Assembly (NCBI GenBank): GCA_963808455.1
Contig: CAWEHT010000338.1
Span: 1-18,775, forward strand
DNA from: CAWEHT01 sp963808455
Lineage (GTDB): Bacteria > Chloroflexota > Anaerolineae > CG2-30-64-16
DNA length: 18,775 nt
Reading direction: 5' to 3'
Shown here: positions 15,657 through 18,775 of the stretch, in pieces
How the letters are laid out: the number at the start of each line of letters is the position of its first letter
How positions within the stretch are numbered: position 1 is the stretch's first letter
Notes under the pieces: model-generated
What the model was told of the DNA's origin: nothing
Database searches by the model: none
What the model saw: only the letters and a program-made list of their open reading frames with translations
Made by a program: the position numbers and the translations under genes

Positions 15657-18600
15657 TTAGATCAGCAGGAAAGGCAAGGAAGTGCTGACACCCTGGAGCA
15701 CCAGGGCCATCTCAGCAGCTTGATTCAGGGACAGAGTCCCTGCGAAGGGCTCCTTGAGCACCATTTCTTGCACTTCGAAATCCTGTGCCAGCCTGACGCG
15801 CACCTGGGTATTCTCGAAAATCATTTCGCCGGCGACCAATGACAGCTGTGACTCATGGCCCCCTTCCCGGCGGCGCACGACATTCGCTTTCATGTAGAAG
15901 GCGTTATCGCTCTCGAGCCGGTAGTCCTGTTCCTTGAGGAAGACTCGTGGCTTCTCGCGATAGGGTTTGCCGTGGTGGACGCAGAATGTCTGGCAATCAT
16001 CGCACTCGTTGCAGTAATCGTCAACGTGCAGGATCTGACGCGTCTGCCTGACCTGGAACTTCTCCGAGCCGACCACAAGCAGCCGGTCGCTCGTGCAGGC
16101 CAGCACGGGCAAAGTCCAGCTTACCGGAGATACGAAATAGGTGTAGTTGGCCCGATTGGGGCATACTTCGACGCACTTGTCACAGAAAGTTGTGCACTGG
16201 ACGCAGCGCAGTGCCTCTGCCCTGGCAGCTTCCTCCGTGAGGGTGGCCTCGATCAACCGAAAGTCGTTGCGCTGGCGAATGGGTAGCGCGGCCGGCTTGC
16301 GCTGCACCTCCTTGCGCGCGCGCATCTGCTTCACCGCAAGGGTCTCATCCTCTGATATGACGGCCGGCCGCGCCGGGGGCTGATCGAACGGAATGCACAA
16401 CTCCTGACAGATGGCCTCGGCAGCGCGGCGGCCATCGGCACATGCGGCGATAATGCTCTCAGGTTTGATCACGACATCGCCGCCCGCATAAACGTGGTCC
16501 AGGCCGGCGCAGCCAGTCGCCGGGTCCACCACCACGCCGCCCCCTTTGTGCCGAGCCACACCGCTGCTGTCCAGGAAGGTCAGTTCCGGGAGCTGACCAA
16601 CCGCTACGATCACGGCATCGCAGGGGATAGTGTGTTCACTGCCCGGGATCGCCACCGGCTCACGCCGGCCGTCAGGCCCGGGTTCGCCCAGGCGATTGAG
16701 GACGCACTCAATGCCAATGACCTTGCCGTTTTCCCTGTCGCGCAGGATGCGGGTCGGCGCGACCAGCTCCTTGAGGATGGCCCCTTCTTCCAGTGTGCCT
16801 TCTACCTCTTCTTCGGCCGCGGGCATCTCGCGCCGCGTGCGCCGGTAGAGGATAGTTGCCGGGTTGCCTGTGAGGCGCTGGGCCGTGCGCGCGGCATCCA
16901 TGGCGGTGTCACCCCCACCGATGACCACCGCCGTCTTGCCCAGGCTCACCGGCTCGCCGCGGCGCGAAAGATCGAGCAAGCGCAAGGCCGGAATCACGCC
17001 GGGGCCCTCGACGCCCGGCACACGCAGCGGTGTGTCGCGCTGAAACCCACTGGCAAGGTAGACCGCGTCGAACCCCTGTCGCAGCAGCTCCTCAGGCGCC
17101 GCGGTGATGGGCGTGTTGAGCCTAATTGAAACCCCGAGTTGCATGATGCGATCGATGTCGCGCTGGATGACTTCCCAGGGCAGGCGGAAAGGCGGCACCA
17201 GCCGCATCATGCCGCCGGGCACGTCTTTGGCCTCGAAGATCGTCGTGTGGACGCCGTTGACGGCCAGGAAGGCAGCTGCCGCAAGCCCGGACGGCCCACT
17301 GCCGATGATGGCGACCTGGCGTTCGCGGCCGGCCGCCTTGCGCACTGAGACGTAGTCGGCGTGGCCGCGCTCTTCAGCGATGCGCTTCAGCGACCGGATG
17401 GCCACTGCCTCCTCGTAGTCGTTGCGGGTGCAACGAGCCTGGCAAAGGTGCGTGCAAACATAGCCGGTAGCGGCTGGCAGGGGGTTGCGGGCCAAGATGA
17501 CCGACAGGGCGCGATCGGTATTCTCCCTGGGCGATCAGCCAGGCATATTCGGGCACATCCTGTTCGACAGCACAGGCCTCGACGCAAGGCGCCACCACGC
17601 AATCGAACAGGCCGAGGCCGGACGCCACCTTGGGAAGCCCATAGGGGTGGTAGCTCTTGTGATAGCGTGGGTCCTGCAGGGCCGCGCGCGCCGCTTCCGC
17701 GACGTTCCTCAGCTTGTGTTGGGCCAGATCCGCAAGGCTGGCCGCGCCGTGGGCAGCCATAGCGGCTTCGATGTTGGTCAGCCACTGCCCGAAGCGGGCG
17801 TAGCCGCCTGGCTTGAGCAGATCCGAACAAGCTGTGACCGGCAACGCGCCGCACGACAGGATCGTCGCGATATTCCAGGCGTCGGCCCCGGCGGAATAGG
17901 AGACCCGCAGGTCGCCGTTGAACTCGTGTGCCAGCTTGTCGAAGAGATTCATGGTGATGGCGTAGAGCGGGCGCCCCGACATGTACATGTCTCCCCCGGG
18001 CAGGACGCCGCGATGGTTTGTCAGCTCCAATGTATTGCTGAGCTTCACGCCGAAACTCAACTGTAACTGGCCGGCCAGTCGCTTGAGCCTCCCGATCAGA
18101 CCCACTGCCGCGTCGTAGCGCAAGTCATGCTCGAAAGCGACATCGGGGACGTCAGCGCGGTGAACCCCAGGTCATCGTGCAGGATGTGCCTGACACGATC
18201 TGGCCCCCAACAGGGTGGGATTGAGCTTGACAGTGGTGTGCAGGCCACGCTCCTGCAACAGGAAGTCGGCAATGCGCTCGATCTCATCCGGCGGGCAGCC
18301 ATGCATCGTGGACAGGGTGACACTGTCCACGATGCGTGCGGGGATGTCGATGTCCGCGAAGTCAGGGAATCCGTCGCGCAGAGCTTCCTTGATCTCAGCC
18401 ACCTGCGCGCTGGCATCGGCCATGGTATCCATGAACTGAATCATGCGCGGGCTCTGGATGCCCTCGAAGTTGTAGCCGACGCTCATGTTGAAGATAGTGC
18501 CGAGTGGCCGGTCTTCCCAGCCAAGCAAACGTTGGAGGACGTGGATGACAGCCCATGCATTGACATAATCGTGGGCGGACGCCTTGAGCTTCAGTTCCTG

Positions 18601-18775
18601 CGACCACTCCACGTTGTACCCTTCGTCTTCCATGTCGATGCATGGCCGCGGGATCTGGATCTCGTCCAGGACCTGGACCGTCTTCAATTCGATGAAGCGG
18701 CCGCCGGTAAGCCAGGCAGCAATGATGTTTTGGGACAGCTGAGTATGAGGGCCGGCCGTGGGACCAGCAATACAT
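15657..18775 (-). CDS. ygfK: YgfK-type iron-sulfur flavoprotein oxidoreductase, 5'-partial and frameshifted
   Basis: Large multidomain flavoprotein, about 1040 residues visible; compared with E. coli YgfK (about 1030) the first 55 or so residues lie beyond the right edge. Order: AGPHTQLSQNIIAAWLTGGR and FIELKTVQVLDE, NMSVGYNFEGI, TLSTMHGCPPDEIE and LKPGGY of a dihydroorotate-dehydrogenase-like first half; CTHLCQARCTRNDY, a GltD-like Fe-S entry; the FAD site IGSGPSGLAAAAF; the NAD(P) site IGGGDTAMDAAR; then cysteine clusters CVQCTTFCDKCVEVCPN and CNECDDCQTFCVHHGKPY. It is likely an electron-transfer or reductive partner in the molybdenum hydroxylase pathway; the old label putative selenate reductase is unproven. 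Single-base frame changes lie at 17519-17523 (QGEN|TDRALSVILARN), in the G-run 18145-18148 (before DVAFEHDLRYD) and in the C-run 18204-18208 (LNPTLLGPDRVRHIL). All rejoin perfect family sequence, so indel errors are likely. It is the first visible gene of the operon; the promoter is outside. Confidence 0.92.

Noticed and set aside
16494..17129. 211-residue plus-strand open frame
   Set aside because: Antisense to the FAD/NAD domains of ygfK.
17519..18208. Programmed ribosomal frameshifting in ygfK
   Set aside because: There are three changes within 700 nt, in ordinary short runs without a slippery heptamer plus pseudoknot pattern, and four other genes show the same kind of break. Sequencing indels are simpler.

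Overview
The window is GC-rich bacterial chromosome, densely coded, with short intergenic gaps and mostly minus-strand genes. There is no rRNA, tRNA, insertion sequence, phage module or CRISPR that I can see. The gene content looks Chloroflexota-like (Anaerolineae or a relative): a type II secretion GspE-N-type domain fused to a processive family 2 glycosyltransferase, a BcsB-like partner, a non-pyrrolysine MttB homologue and TATAATGG-type -10 boxes. That placement is an inference, not proven.

Layout. (1) Positions 1-4411, minus strand: an exopolysaccharide-type cluster, in transcription order a BcsB-like exported protein, a GspE-N/GT2 synthase and the start of a small membrane protein that leaves the left edge. 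(2) 4412-4791: a divergent promoter region. (3) 4792-6278, plus strand: an MttB/trimethylamine methyltransferase-family gene, facing (4) 8003-6290, minus strand: an MT-A70 type DNA adenine methyltransferase followed 11 nt later by a proline racemase/hydroxyproline epimerase superfamily enzyme with a Ser/Cys catalytic pair. (5) 8004-8227: a second divergent promoter region, with a perfect TATAAT on each strand. (6) 8228-10360, plus strand: glycogen debranching enzyme GlgX. (7) 10361-10505: a convergent gap holding a stem-loop. (8) 18775-10506, minus strand: a tight five-gene operon, ygfK (5' end cut by the window) - ssnA - ygfM-type FAD subunit - [2Fe-2S] subunit - molybdopterin subunit.

The best candidate for a special system is region 8. 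Its order matches the E. coli ygfK-ssnA-ygfM-xdhD segment, the selenium-dependent molybdenum hydroxylase (SDMH) locus linked to anaerobic purine and related N-heterocycle breakdown. Here, however, XdhD is split into separate [2Fe-2S] and Mo proteins whose genes overlap. The biochemical roles of YgfK and SsnA in this system are still poorly defined. The second candidate is region 1, a predicted nucleotide-regulated polysaccharide synthase.

A caution applies throughout. Five genes (BcsB-like, GT2, MttB, ProR superfamily, YgfK) are each interrupted by one or more single-base frame changes, at least ten in total, several of them in short homopolymers. The protein continues cleanly in another frame each time, and motifs on both sides are intact. 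I read these as probable sequencing or assembly indels and annotate each gene across its full span. Genes between about 7.35 and 17.5 kb are unbroken.
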